Below are positions 1 through 8,730 of a stretch of 48,318 nt of DNA, one piece after another. The stretch is taken from the NCBI GenBank assembly GCA_947624045.1, contig CANQIL010000007.1, forward strand, positions 1-48,318, read 5' to 3'. The translations under genes were made by a program, and so were the position numbers. The notes under the pieces are model-generated. The model was not told where the DNA came from. It searched no databases and saw only the letters and a list, made by a program, of their open reading frames with translations. The first letter of the stretch is position 1, and the number at the start of each line of letters is the position of its first letter. The DNA comes from an uncultured Bacilli bacterium (GTDB lineage: Bacteria; Bacillota_I; Bacilli_A; RF39; UBA660).

Positions 1-64
1 TGAGGGGCGTCAGACAAACTTCTCACAATGAATAAAATACAATTAGAAAGAGAGGAATGCCGAG

Positions 65-652
65 ATGTCTACTCGACTGGAAAATATGAGAAAAAATATT
101 AAAACGACAGAAGCAATTTTTCCTATGCCCGTTTTACTGATTGCTACTTATAATGAAGATGATTCAGTTAATGTAATGAATGCGGCTTGGGGAATGATGC
201 TTGAAAGAGATTATGTAGTTTTGAATTTAACTGAAACGCATAAGACAGTAGAAAATATCAAAAATAAAAAAGCTTTTACAGTTCATATAGCTGATAGTAA
301 ACATGTAAAAGAAGCTGATTACTTTGGAATGGTATCAGGTAATAATGTAAAAGATAAGTTTGCTAATAGTGGACTTACGGCTATGAAGTCTGAAAATGTA
401 GATGCGCCAATTATTAATGAATTACCTCTTTGCTTAGAGTGTGAATTTGTAGAGTATCAAGATGATGAATATGGTTGTGGAGTAGTAGGTAAAGTAGTAA
501 ATGTATCAGTTGATGAGAAAGTAATGAAAGGTGATACTGTTGATATTGACTTGTTAAATGCTATTGCTTTTGATCCATTTACGCATGGCTATTATGAAGT
601 AAAAAATAGAGTAGGTAATGCTTTTAAAGATGGGTTAGAATTAAAAAAATAA
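65..652 (+). CDS. flavin reductase-like (flavoredoxin) FMN-binding protein
   Basis: A 195-residue cytoplasmic protein of the flavin reductase-like/flavoredoxin family, which bind FMN in a split-barrel fold and pass electrons from NAD(P)H or ferredoxin-like donors. The N-terminal FPMPVLLIATY and NVMNAAWG segments (about residues 19-45) match the FMN-binding strands of the family, and the length is normal. The chosen ATG has AGAGG at 51-55 nine bases upstream; a second ATG at residue 8 also fits family N-termini. No partner gene is next to it: the following gene has its own promoter. The physiological substrate cannot be told from sequence. Family call is firm. Confidence 0.85.
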   Translation: MSTRLENMRKNIKTTEAIFPMPVLLIATYNEDDSVNVMNAAWGMMLERDYVVLNLTETHKTVENIKNKKAFTVHIADSKHVKEADYFGMVSGNNVKDKFANSGLTAMKSENVDAPIINELPLCLECEFVEYQDDEYGCGVVGKVVNVSVDEKVMKGDTVDIDLLNAIAFDPFTHGYYEVKNRVGNAFKDGLELKK

Positions 653-712
653 TTTTTAAATTATTTAGCTAAGAAAGATTATGTCAATTTGATATAATTT
701 TTTCTTTTTATC

Positions 713-741
713 TTGACAAGTGTATATAAACTGTATATGAT
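713..741 (+). promoter_or_regulatory. promoter of the YtrA-like ABC operon
   Basis: TTGACA at 713-718 and TATGAT at 736-741 are separated by exactly 17 bases, a near-consensus sigma-A promoter about 30 bases upstream of the GntR-family gene. Confidence 0.75.
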
Positions 742-753
742 AGATATATACAG
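731..753 (+). promoter_or_regulatory. palindromic operator CTGTATAT-N7-ATATACAG
   Basis: A perfect 8-bp inverted repeat (731-738 and 746-753) overlaps the -10 box and start region of the promoter. GntR/YtrA regulators bind such dyads and usually repress their own ABC operon, so this is the probable autoregulatory site of the next gene. Position and symmetry are seen; binding is inferred. Confidence 0.7.
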
Positions 754-771
754 TTTGAGGTGGCGTGAATT

Positions 772-1149
772 ATGGAAATTATAATTAGTAATTCTAGTGG
801 AGTAGCAATCTATGAGCAGATTTATGAGCAAATTAAAAATAAGATTCTAGCAACTGAATTAAAAGAAAAAGAACTACTCCCTTCTATCAGGACGCTTGCT
901 AGAGATTTACATTGTAGTGTCATTACTACTAAAAAAGCTTATGAAGAATTAGAAAAAGAGGGCTTTGTGGAAATGATTCCGGGTAAGGGTGTGTATGTTG
1001 CGAAAATAAATAGAGAGCTCGCTTTAGAAGAAGAAAAAAAGAAAATAGAAGAGTTGATTGAAAAAATAATCTTTATAGCAAGAACAAATAATATTACAAA
1101 TAAAGAGATAAAAGATATGTGGGAAATTTTAGAACAGGAGATTAAATAA
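772..1149 (+). CDS. GntR family transcriptional regulator, YtrA subfamily
   Basis: A 125-residue DNA-binding repressor. Residues about 10-75 are a GntR winged helix (YEQIYEQIKNKI, LPSIRTLARDL, TTKKAYEELEKEGF). The short helical C-terminal tail, without an FCD or UTRA effector domain, is typical of the YtrA subfamily, which controls ABC-2 exporters and often responds to cell-wall stress or antibiotics. It is the first gene of a three-gene operon: its stop is one base before the ATPase gene. GAGGTGG at 757-763 is the ribosome site. A palindrome over the promoter suggests autoregulation. Confidence 0.88.
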   Translation: MEIIISNSSGVAIYEQIYEQIKNKILATELKEKELLPSIRTLARDLHCSVITTKKAYEELEKEGFVEMIPGKGVYVAKINRELALEEEKKKIEELIEKIIFIARTNNITNKEIKDMWEILEQEIK

Positions 1150-1150
1150 T

Positions 1151-2008
1151 ATGGAAAAAGCAATTGAAATTAATAATTTAGAAAAAAGCTATGATAGTTT
1201 TACCTTAAAAATTGATAAATTAGAAATACCAAAAGGAATGATTACTGGTTTTATTGGAGAGAATGGTTCTGGTAAGACAACTACAATTAAAACGATTCTT
1301 AATATAGTTAAAAAATATCAAGGTGAGATAAAACTTTTTAATACAAATAATTTAGAAGAAAAAGAAAAGTTAAAAGAAGATATTGGTGTTGTGTTAGATG
1401 AGTCTTTCTTTCCAGAAATATTAACCGCAACTGATGTTGATAAAATAATGAAGTCTACCTTTAAAAAGTGGGATAGAAAATTATTTTATGAATACTTAGA
1501 AAAATTTAAGCTACCTAGTAATAAACAGTTAAAAACATTTTCAAAAGGAATGCATAAAAAATTAGAAATAATAACAGCTTTATGTCATCATCCTAAACTA
1601 CTAATACTAGATGAGCCAACTACAGGACTTGACCCTGTTGCGCGAAGAGAAGTACTTGATATGTTTCAAGAATTTATGCAAGATGAAAAAAATACTATTT
1701 TTCTATCAACGCATATTACATCAGATTTAGAAAAAATAGCTGATTATATAATTTTTATCGATAAAGGAAAAATATTACTTACAAAAGAGATAAATGAAAT
1801 ATTAGAAAACTATGCAATTGTAAAGTGTAGTGAAAAAGAATTTGTAAAAATAGCTAAGGAAGATATTATTTGTTATAGTAAAGAAAAATATGATGTAGAA
1901 GTATTAATTGCAGATAAAAAGAAATTTAAGAGTAAATATAATTTTGGTGTAATTGATAAAATATCTATAGAAGAATTAATGGTTTTAATGATAAGAGGTG
2001 ATGTGTAG
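1151..2008 (+). CDS. ABC transporter ATP-binding protein (YtrB-like)
   Basis: The 285-residue nucleotide-binding subunit of an ABC-2 type exporter. It has a Walker A GENGSGKT at about residues 37-44, a degenerate signature around TFSKGMHKKLEI (about 130-141, usual for YtrB/CcmA-like ATPases instead of LSGGQ), Walker B LLILDEPTTGLDP (about 150-162) and the switch histidine in STHI. It begins one base after the GntR stop and ends directly before the permease start, so the three genes form one transcript. The exported substrate is unknown; regulator type suggests a stress or antimicrobial response. Confidence 0.9.
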   Translation: MEKAIEINNLEKSYDSFTLKIDKLEIPKGMITGFIGENGSGKTTTIKTILNIVKKYQGEIKLFNTNNLEEKEKLKEDIGVVLDESFFPEILTATDVDKIMKSTFKKWDRKLFYEYLEKFKLPSNKQLKTFSKGMHKKLEIITALCHHPKLLILDEPTTGLDPVARREVLDMFQEFMQDEKNTIFLSTHITSDLEKIADYIIFIDKGKILLTKEINEILENYAIVKCSEKEFVKIAKEDIICYSKEKYDVEVLIADKKKFKSKYNFGVIDKISIEELMVLMIRGDV

Positions 2009-2626
2009 ATGCTAGGGCTTATTAAAAAAGATTTAATTATTATAATGAATAATTTGAAGTCGTTACTAGTTATTTTAATATTTTACGTAATAATGATTTA
2101 TATGGGAAAAATGGATATCTTTTTCTTACCAGCTTTTCTAAGTATGGTGATTATGTTATCAACATTTAACTATGATAATTATAATAAATGGGACTTTTAT
2201 GCTTTAACACTACCTAATGGTAGAAAAAATATAGTTAAATCTAAGTATGTTACAAGTATACTAGTTACCGTTATTTTTACAGTAATATCTTTACTAATAA
2301 GTTTATGCTTTTTAAATAAAATCAATATTTTAAATACTATTAGAACAACGCTTTATACAATTTTAGGAATAGCCCTTTTTCAAGCTATACTTTATCCTGT
2401 AACATTTAAATTAGGTATTGAAAAAGCCCGTATTTATATATTTGTTGTTGTCTTTATGTTAGTTTTTCTAATAGGAGTTGTTTTCAAATTTGTGGATTTT
2501 AGTTTTCTTAATAAGTTAGGATTTTTAAAAGACTATATTGATTACCTTATTACTCTTTTAGTATTAGGCTTTTTCCTTATATCTTATAAGATTTCGGATA
2601 TAATATATAGTAAAAGAGATTTATAA
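2009..2626 (+). CDS. ABC-2 type permease
   Basis: A 205-residue integral membrane protein with about six hydrophobic segments (near residues 15-35, 37-50, 80-100, 112-130, 142-160, 175-195), matching the short ABC-2 permease family partnered with YtrA/YtrB-type genes. Its ATG follows the ATPase stop with no gap, and GAGGTGAT just inside the end of the ATPase gene serves as ribosome site. It probably pairs as a homodimer with the ATPase. Substrate unknown. Confidence 0.82.
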   Translation: MLGLIKKDLIIIMNNLKSLLVILIFYVIMIYMGKMDIFFLPAFLSMVIMLSTFNYDNYNKWDFYALTLPNGRKNIVKSKYVTSILVTVIFTVISLLISLCFLNKINILNTIRTTLYTILGIALFQAILYPVTFKLGIEKARIYIFVVVFMLVFLIGVVFKFVDFSFLNKLGFLKDYIDYLITLLVLGFFLISYKISDIIYSKRDL

Positions 2627-2689
2627 TATAAATTTTAAAAAAAAGATGATATAATAAACTTACGTAGTAAAATGAAAGGAGAAATTTTA

Positions 2690-3565
2690 ATGGAAAAAGC
2701 AAAAGTATATTTTACAAGAAACTTAACTAGTGAAGTAGTAGTTGAGCTTTATAAAAAATTAGGAAGAGAATTAAAAGGTAAAGTTGCGGTTAAAGTTCAT
2801 TCAGGAGAAGAGGGTAATCAAAATTATTTAAAACCTGAATTTATGAAGCCCATGATTGAATATGTTAATGGAACAGTAGTTGAATGTAATACAGCTTATG
2901 ATGGTGAAAGAGATACAACAGAAAAGCATGAAAAATTAATGGAAAAGCATGGTTGGAGTAAGAACTTTGATGTTGATATTTTAGATGCTAAAGAAGATAT
3001 TGTTCTAGAAATACCAAATGGAAAAATACTAAAGAAAAACTATGTTGGTAAAAATATTGAGAATTATGATTCTATGTTAGTACTTTCTCATTTCAAAGGA
3101 CATCCTATGGGTGGCTATGGAGGTGCTTTAAAACAATTATCAATTGGTGTTGCTTCATCAAGAGGAAAAAGATATATTCATTGTTGTGGACAAGATGGAT
3201 CTTATGAAGATATGTTTCATCAAGACCAAGAGAAGTTTTTAGAATCTATGGCAGATGCAGCTTCTTCAGTAGTTAATTATTTTAAAGATAATATTTTATA
3301 TATTAATGTATTAGCTAATATGAGTGTTGATTGTGACTGCTGTAATGTAGCAGAAGATCCATGTATGAAAGATATTGGTATAGTAGCTTCAACTGACCCT
3401 GTCGCAATTGACCAAGCTTGTATTGACTTAGTTGTTAATTCAGATGATCTAGGTCGTGATCATTTACTTGAGAGAATTAATTCAAGAAAAGGTACGCATA
3501 CTATTGATGCAGCTTGTGAATTAGGTATTGGTTCTAAAGAATATGAGCTAATTGAAGTAGAGTAA
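2690..3565 (+). CDS. DUF362 domain-containing protein
   Basis: About 291 residues covering one DUF362 domain, a family of uncertain function often fused to ferredoxin domains. Family-like segments include AVKVHSGEEGN near the N-terminus, LSHFKGHPMGGYGGALK in the middle and a cysteine-rich stretch (VDCDCCNVAEDPC) that could bind metal or an iron-sulfur cluster. No ferredoxin domain is present here. The ATG at 2690 is preferred over the in-frame ATG at 2672 because AAAGGAG (2675-2681) sits eight bases upstream of 2690. It stands alone, with a terminator after it. Function cannot be assigned. Confidence 0.8.
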   Translation: MEKAKVYFTRNLTSEVVVELYKKLGRELKGKVAVKVHSGEEGNQNYLKPEFMKPMIEYVNGTVVECNTAYDGERDTTEKHEKLMEKHGWSKNFDVDILDAKEDIVLEIPNGKILKKNYVGKNIENYDSMLVLSHFKGHPMGGYGGALKQLSIGVASSRGKRYIHCCGQDGSYEDMFHQDQEKFLESMADAASSVVNYFKDNILYINVLANMSVDCDCCNVAEDPCMKDIGIVASTDPVAIDQACIDLVVNSDDLGRDHLLERINSRKGTHTIDAACELGIGSKEYELIEVE

Positions 3566-3586
3566 AATTTTGATTGATATTTTAGC

Positions 3587-3622
3587 AAAAGAAAAAGACT
3601 TTTAATAGAGCCTTTTTCTTTT
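3587..3622. terminator. bidirectional terminator
   Basis: AAAAGAAAAAG (3587-3597) pairs with CTTTTTCTTTT (3612-3622) between two convergent genes, so each strand ends in a T tract. Confidence 0.6.
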
Positions 3623-3624
3623 AC

Positions 3625-4404
3625 TTAGTTTTGCTTTTTTCTACTATAGAAAGTATATATACCATCATTATCTAGTTTAAAAGTATAAATATAGTCATTT
3701 GTAGTTACCCTATTATCTACAAAAGTTGTAACTACATGTTCGTAAATTTCAATTGTATCGTTTTTCTTAACGGCTTTTGTGATAGATGTATTAGTTGATG
3801 AGCCTATTTCTCCACCACCTACAGTTGTATATCTAATGTAAGAATCTAAAGAACTATTATAAATAAATTTTTCAAAGTAAGAAAGTTCTATTTCTACAGA
3901 CGTATCTAACCCGGCAGTAGGACCAAATATTCTTTTATAAATTCTTTCAACATCTGTTTTAGAAATAGAATTTTTATAATTAATAGTATCATTACAATTA
4001 AAATTACCCATAGGACTTACATTACTACAATTAATATGTTTAAAATCATAATTTGTAAAGTTATGATAAATTAATAGCATTTTAGCTTTTTCACTCATTG
4101 AGGAAGCTAATTCTTCATCTTTAGTATCATCAAAATACTTATGAGGAACACTATTTCCTTTATCAACAACTAAATTATATAATTCTAAAACTTGACGACT
4201 ATTTACATCTAGATTTTCTTCAGTATTAGTGTTAATTTCTTCTTTTTCTTCTTCCTTATCTTTATCATCTAAAACATTATTTTCTTTAGGTTCAGTTAAC
4301 TTTTTAGAAATGACTTTGTCATAAGCTAAATAACCTCCTAAAGCTAAAAGCAAAACTAATAAAACAACTATTATTATGGTACTTGTATTTTTCTTTTTTT
4401 CCAT
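3625..4404 (-). CDS. N-terminally membrane-anchored hypothetical protein
   Basis: About 259 residues. A short Lys-rich N-terminus is followed by one transmembrane helix (about residues 8-28, IIIVVLLVLLLALGGYLAY), then an acidic Glu/Lys-rich linker (35-65) and an extracytoplasmic domain with cysteines near the middle (INCSNVS, NFNCND) that could form a disulfide. No family is recognised. The ATG at 4404 is chosen over the in-frame GTG at 4411-4413, because that GTG lies within the AGAGGTG ribosome site. It is transcribed toward the DUF362 gene, with a shared terminator. Confidence 0.7.
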   Translation of the reverse strand: MEKKKNTSTIIIVVLLVLLLALGGYLAYDKVISKKLTEPKENNVLDDKDKEEEKEEINTNTEENLDVNSRQVLELYNLVVDKGNSVPHKYFDDTKDEELASSMSEKAKMLLIYHNFTNYDFKHINCSNVSPMGNFNCNDTINYKNSISKTDVERIYKRIFGPTAGLDTSVEIELSYFEKFIYNSSLDSYIRYTTVGGGEIGSSTNTSITKAVKKNDTIEIYEHVVTTFVDNRVTTNDYIYTFKLDNDGIYTFYSRKKQN

Positions 4405-4609
4405 TCTTTTCACCTCTTTTGTTCAGTATAACATAGCCTTATGTAAATATGAAGTTTTTTACTCGTAAAAAAATGTAAATTTACAAATTGGTTGGCATAA
4501 TATTATAATAATGAAATTATAGTGAAATTTATCTTTAGGGTAGTTGTATCATTTAATATTTAATGGTAAAATAAAAAGTAGTTTTTAATAAATAGAAAAG
4601 AGGGATTTG

Positions 4610-7156
4610 ATGTTAGAATTAAAGAAGATAAGTAAAGTTTATGAAACGGATAGTTTTAAACAAAAAGCCTTAGATAGTGTAAGTGTAAGTTTTCGAGAAA
4701 ATGAATTTGTCTCTATTTTAGGACCATCTGGTTCTGGTAAGACAACGCTTTTAAATATAATAGGTGGTTTAGATAACTATACTAGTGGGGATTTAATTAT
4801 TAATGGTATTAGTACTAAAGAATATAATGATAAAGATTGGGATACTTATCGTAATCATCGGATTGGCTTTGTTTTTCAAAGTTATAATTTAATAACACAT
4901 CAATCAATACTTTCTAACGTAGAACTAGCTCTTACTTTGTCAGGTGTTTCTAAAAATGAAAGAAGAAAAAGAGCTATTAAAGCTTTAAAAGAAGTTGGTT
5001 TAGAAGATCATATGAATAAAAGGCCAAATCAGCTTTCTGGTGGACAAATGCAAAGAGTTGCGATTGCGCGGGCATTAATAAACAATCCTGATATTTTATT
5101 AGCTGATGAACCAACAGGTGCTCTTGATTCTAGGACTAGTACGCAAATTATGAAGTTACTTAAAGAAGTTGCGAAAGATAGATTAGTAATTATGGTTACA
5201 CATAATGCTGAATTAGCCGAAGAATACTCAACTAGAATTATTGAGTTAAAAGATGGCGAAGTAACCAGTGATAATAATCCGTTTGATGGCAAAGAAGAAG
5301 AAAGACAAAATAAGAAAAAAGATCGTAAGAGAAATATGTCTTTTAAAACAGCTCTTTCTCTTAGTTTCAATAACTTGCTTACAAAAAAAGGACGAACTGT
5401 TCTTACCGCTTTTGCTGGTTCGATAGGTATAATTGGTATTGCTTTAATTTTATCTTTATCTCATGGTATTCAAAGTTATATCGATAAAACAGAAGAAGAA
5501 ACATTAAGTTCATATCCACTTATTATTCAAAAAGAATCTGTTGATATGTCAACTATATTAGAATCTCTTGCTGGTAGTGCTAAACAAAAAGAATATAAAG
5601 ATGAAAAGATTCATTCTTTAAATATAATGGGTGATATGTTTACAACTATGACTCAGAAAGTACAAAGAAATGATTTGAAGAAATTTTCTAAATACTTAGA
5701 AGATAAATCAAAAATAAAAGATTACTCATCAGATATTCAATACTCTTATAATGTAACTATGAATATTTATAAAAATGACTTAGAAAAGATTACCCAAGTA
5801 AATCCAACTACTGTTTTTGATTCAATTGGTATGAGTACAAGTGGTATGTCTAGTGTTTATAGTACTTATATGTCTAATTATAATGTTTTTTATGAAATGA
5901 TTAATAATGATAAATTAAATAGACAACAATATGACTTAGTAAAAGGACACTGGCCAGAAAATTATAATGAAGTAGTATTACAAGTAGATAAAAATAATCA
6001 AATATCTGATTATACTCTTTATAGTTTAGGTATCTTATCACAAGATGATTTGAAAGAGCAATTTGTAAATATGACAACAGGTAAAGATGTTCATTTTGAA
6101 GAAGCATCTTACACTTATGATGAGTTACTTAATACATCATTTAGACTTATTTTAAATACTGATTATTATAAGAAAAATAATGGTATTTGGATAAATATGT
6201 CTGATGATGAAGAATATATGAAAGATGTTTTAGCTAATGCTTTAGAATTAAAAATTGTTGGTATTATTAAGCCTAATGAAGAAGCTGTTACGGGTAGTAA
6301 TACACCTGGAATGATAGGCTATACTCATGAGCTTGTTAGTCATTTAATTGAAGAAATTAATAAGACTGATATTGTTAAAGAACAATTAGAAAATCAAGAT
6401 AAAAATGTATTTACGGGTAGAGAATTTTCTACTAATGATACTTTTGATATTAAAGATTTATCACAAGAAGAGTTAATGTATATCCAAAGTTTATCGCAAG
6501 AAGAACTTGCTGAATATATGAAGACATACTCAGAAAATATGACTTCTAGTTATGAAGAAAATTTGGTTAAATTAGGAATTGCCCAGTTAGATGACCCAGA
6601 TCAGATAGCTATTTATCCAAAAGATTTTGATTCAAAAGAGGAAATTGTTAAAATAATTGATAAATATAATGACAAGAAAGATGAAAGTGAGCAAATTAGA
6701 TATACTGATGTAGTTGGTATTATGATGAGTTCTGTTTCAACTATTGTTAATGTTATAAGTAGTGTGTTAATTGCTTTTGTAGCGATTAGTTTAATTGTAT
6801 CATCTATAATGATTGCGATTATTACTTATATTTCTGTTATTGAAAGGACTAAAGAGATTGGTATCTTACGTGCAATAGGAGCAAGTAAGAAAGATATTTC
6901 CCGTGTATTCAATGCAGAAACTTTAATAGAAGGCTTGACTGCTGGTGTATTAGGAATAGTAGTTACGATAATTTTAAATATACCTATTAATATGATTATT
7001 AAGAAGGCTGTTAATATAAGTGGTATTTCTAAACTACCTGTAGGTGGGGCGGTAATTCTTATAATAATTAGTGTTTTATTAACAGTAATTGCGGGCTTTA
7101 TTCCAGCTAAAATAGCTTCTAAGAAAGACCCAGTTGAAGCTCTAAGAACAGAATAA
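4610..7156 (+). CDS. MacB/FtsX-type ABC transporter, fused ATPase and permease
   Basis: An 848-residue fusion of a LolD/MacB-type ATPase and an FtsX-like permease. Walker A GPSGSGKT is near residue 38, LSGGQ near 140, Walker B LLADEPTGALD near 160. A first membrane helix follows at about 265-285, then a large extracytoplasmic region (about 290-690) and three C-terminal helices with the FtsX motif ERTKEIGILRAIGASKKDI. This architecture belongs to type VII ABC mechanotransporters, which export peptides or resist peptide antibiotics in Firmicutes. ATG at 4610 with AGAGGG at 4599-4604; a TTG one codon upstream is less likely. No two-component system is adjacent. Confidence 0.87.
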   Translation: MLELKKISKVYETDSFKQKALDSVSVSFRENEFVSILGPSGSGKTTLLNIIGGLDNYTSGDLIINGISTKEYNDKDWDTYRNHRIGFVFQSYNLITHQSILSNVELALTLSGVSKNERRKRAIKALKEVGLEDHMNKRPNQLSGGQMQRVAIARALINNPDILLADEPTGALDSRTSTQIMKLLKEVAKDRLVIMVTHNAELAEEYSTRIIELKDGEVTSDNNPFDGKEEERQNKKKDRKRNMSFKTALSLSFNNLLTKKGRTVLTAFAGSIGIIGIALILSLSHGIQSYIDKTEEETLSSYPLIIQKESVDMSTILESLAGSAKQKEYKDEKIHSLNIMGDMFTTMTQKVQRNDLKKFSKYLEDKSKIKDYSSDIQYSYNVTMNIYKNDLEKITQVNPTTVFDSIGMSTSGMSSVYSTYMSNYNVFYEMINNDKLNRQQYDLVKGHWPENYNEVVLQVDKNNQISDYTLYSLGILSQDDLKEQFVNMTTGKDVHFEEASYTYDELLNTSFRLILNTDYYKKNNGIWINMSDDEEYMKDVLANALELKIVGIIKPNEEAVTGSNTPGMIGYTHELVSHLIEEINKTDIVKEQLENQDKNVFTGREFSTNDTFDIKDLSQEELMYIQSLSQEELAEYMKTYSENMTSSYEENLVKLGIAQLDDPDQIAIYPKDFDSKEEIVKIIDKYNDKKDESEQIRYTDVVGIMMSSVSTIVNVISSVLIAFVAISLIVSSIMIAIITYISVIERTKEIGILRAIGASKKDISRVFNAETLIEGLTAGVLGIVVTIILNIPINMIIKKAVNISGISKLPVGGAVILIIISVLLTVIAGFIPAKIASKKDPVEALRTE

Positions 7157-7198
7157 ATAGTGAATCATTAGATTTGCTTTTTTCTAGAGGTGAATTAT

Positions 7199-8074
7199 TT
7201 GAAGTATAAAGAAATAAAAAGAGCTAGTATTTTAGGAATACTAGGAAATCTATTTTTACTTATTATAAAAACTATTATTGGCTTTATTAGTCATAGTCAA
7301 GCTATGATAGCTGATGCTTTTAATAGTGCGGGAGATATTTTCTCATCAATTATGACTTTTATTGGAAATAAGATAGCTTCAAAGCCCAAAGATGATGACC
7401 ATGATTTAGGACATGGTAAAGCTGAGTATATTTATTCTTTATTGATAAGTGTAGTTATGTTTTTAATGGCTTTTCAAGTATTTAAAGGCTCATTATTATC
7501 ATTAGTTAATAAAGAGAAATTTATCTTTTCTTATTACTTAGTAATAGTATGTGTAATAACAATTTTAGTGAAATTTAGTTTGTTTATATATACCAATAAG
7601 TTATATAAAAAATATAATAATATCTTGTTGAATGCGAATAGTAAAGACCATCGTAATGATTGTTTTATTACTACTATTAACTTAATAGCTTGTCTTTGTA
7701 GTTTAGTAAATATTTATTTTGTAGATGGCTTAGTAGGTTTATTTATCGGTCTTTGGATATTTGCATCAGCCCTAAAAATATTTATTGAAAGCTATGATAT
7801 TTTAATGGATAAGTCTATTGACAAAGAAACTAAAGATAGAGTTTTAGCTATTGTAAAAAAACATGATGAAATATTAAAAGTTAATCATTTTAATGCAACA
7901 CCTGTTGGGTATCAATATCAAATATCTTTAACTATCTTTGTAGATGGTAATCTATCTACATTTGAAAGTCATGATATTGCGAATAAATTAGAAAAAGAAA
8001 TTGATGAGGAAATGCCTGAAATATACTTAACGGTTATTCATGTTAATCCTATGGAAATAAAAAAGAAAAAGTAG
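7199..8074 (+). CDS. cation diffusion facilitator family transporter
   Basis: About 291 residues of a CDF metal/proton antiporter (zinc, iron, manganese or cobalt efflux). Six helices are visible, with the helix-2 metal motif in DAFNSAGD, the loop HDLGHGKAEY, the helix-5 site NSKDHRND, and a cytoplasmic C-terminal domain (about 205-290) ending in a Lys-rich tail. AGAGG at 7186-7190 best serves the TTG at 7199; the GTG at 7190 overlaps it. The gene follows the ABC transporter by 42 bases and is followed by a small membrane gene after 8 bases. The exact metal cannot be read from sequence. Confidence 0.88.
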   Translation: MKYKEIKRASILGILGNLFLLIIKTIIGFISHSQAMIADAFNSAGDIFSSIMTFIGNKIASKPKDDDHDLGHGKAEYIYSLLISVVMFLMAFQVFKGSLLSLVNKEKFIFSYYLVIVCVITILVKFSLFIYTNKLYKKYNNILLNANSKDHRNDCFITTINLIACLCSLVNIYFVDGLVGLFIGLWIFASALKIFIESYDILMDKSIDKETKDRVLAIVKKHDEILKVNHFNATPVGYQYQISLTIFVDGNLSTFESHDIANKLEKEIDEEMPEIYLTVIHVNPMEIKKKK

Positions 8075-8082
8075 GTGGTAAG

Positions 8083-8493
8083 ATGTTTTTTTCAAAAAAT
8101 AGACGATTTATAATGAATTTATTATATGGAATACTTGGTCTTGTAGTTGGTTATGTAGCTTATAAATATGCCTTTAATAATGAATTTACTAGTGATAATT
8201 ATATGAAGATTATGTTAAGTATGAGTCTTTTCTTTAGTATTTATTATATAATTGCTTATTTATATTTTAAGTTCGTTTCTAAATCAGATTTTTGGGAAAA
8301 GCGTTTTACTAGAACTACACTACTTACGATGATTAACTATTGCTTGTTTTCTTTAAATGAATTTTATGTGAAAACTAAGGTATTAGGTGATACATTTAGT
8401 AGCTTTATACAATTAATAGTTATTTCTTTAGTACCATCTTTAGTAGTGTGGGCTTTAATCTTTTTCTTTAATAGTCATAATAAATTTAATTAG
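8083..8493 (+). CDS. small integral membrane protein, four helices
   Basis: A 136-residue protein with about four hydrophobic helices (near residues 12-30, 42-64, 85-98, 108-130) and a short basic N-terminus. No family recognised. AGGTGG overlaps the stop of the CDF gene, so the two are probably co-transcribed and translationally coupled. A strong terminator follows. Confidence 0.7.
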   Translation: MFFSKNRRFIMNLLYGILGLVVGYVAYKYAFNNEFTSDNYMKIMLSMSLFFSIYYIIAYLYFKFVSKSDFWEKRFTRTTLLTMINYCLFSLNEFYVKTKVLGDTFSSFIQLIVISLVPSLVVWALIFFFNSHNKFN

Positions 8494-8502
8494 AATAAAA
8501 TA

Positions 8503-8536
8503 AAAAATGCTCTACCAATTAATGAGCATTTTTTAC
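8503..8536 (+). terminator. terminator after the CDF/membrane-protein pair
   Basis: AAAAATGCTC (8503-8512) pairs with GAGCATTTTT (8524-8533), followed by Ts. Confidence 0.75.
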
Positions 8537-8547
8537 TAAAATATCCT

Positions 8548-8668
8548 TTTTAAAAGAAAAGCACTTAATTTACTTTCAGTAGATTAAGTGCTACCCAAAA
8601 CATTAGGTAAGTGCTCAACACTGCAATGTTAAGTATTCCCTTTTTTATTTTATGCAAGTTTCCTTGAT
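8548..8668 (-). ncRNA. orphan type I antitoxin-like RNA (copy A)
   Basis: A minus-strand RNA gene of about 120 nt sharing the layout of the antitoxin RNAs at 19.7 kb and 46.9-48.2 kb. It begins near 8668, has the 5' hairpin CAAG-GAAA-CTTG, then the A-rich tract and a GGGAATACTTAACATTG block, and ends in a terminator whose stem is 8560-8569 with 8583-8592 followed by T-rich sequence. No hydrophobic-peptide ORF opposes it. Its specificity block resembles that of the antitoxin at 19.7 kb. It could silence that toxin in trans, or be the remains of a lost unit. Confidence 0.65.
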
Positions 8669-8674
8669 ATATTT

Positions 8675-8703
8675 AGTGTACCATAAAAAATCCTTTATAT
8701 CAA
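8675..8703 (-). promoter_or_regulatory. promoter of antitoxin copy A
   Basis: On the minus strand TTGATA (8698-8703), a 17-base spacer and TACACT (8675-8680). Placement matches the promoters of the other antitoxin copies although the sequence has drifted. Confidence 0.65.
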
Positions 8704-8730
8704 GCGCATTTTTTGAGATAGAAAATAAAA

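Noticed and set aside
5901-6107. Minus-strand ORF inside the MacB-like gene
   Set aside because: No start signal, and the plus-strand frame carries a full ABC transporter through this region.
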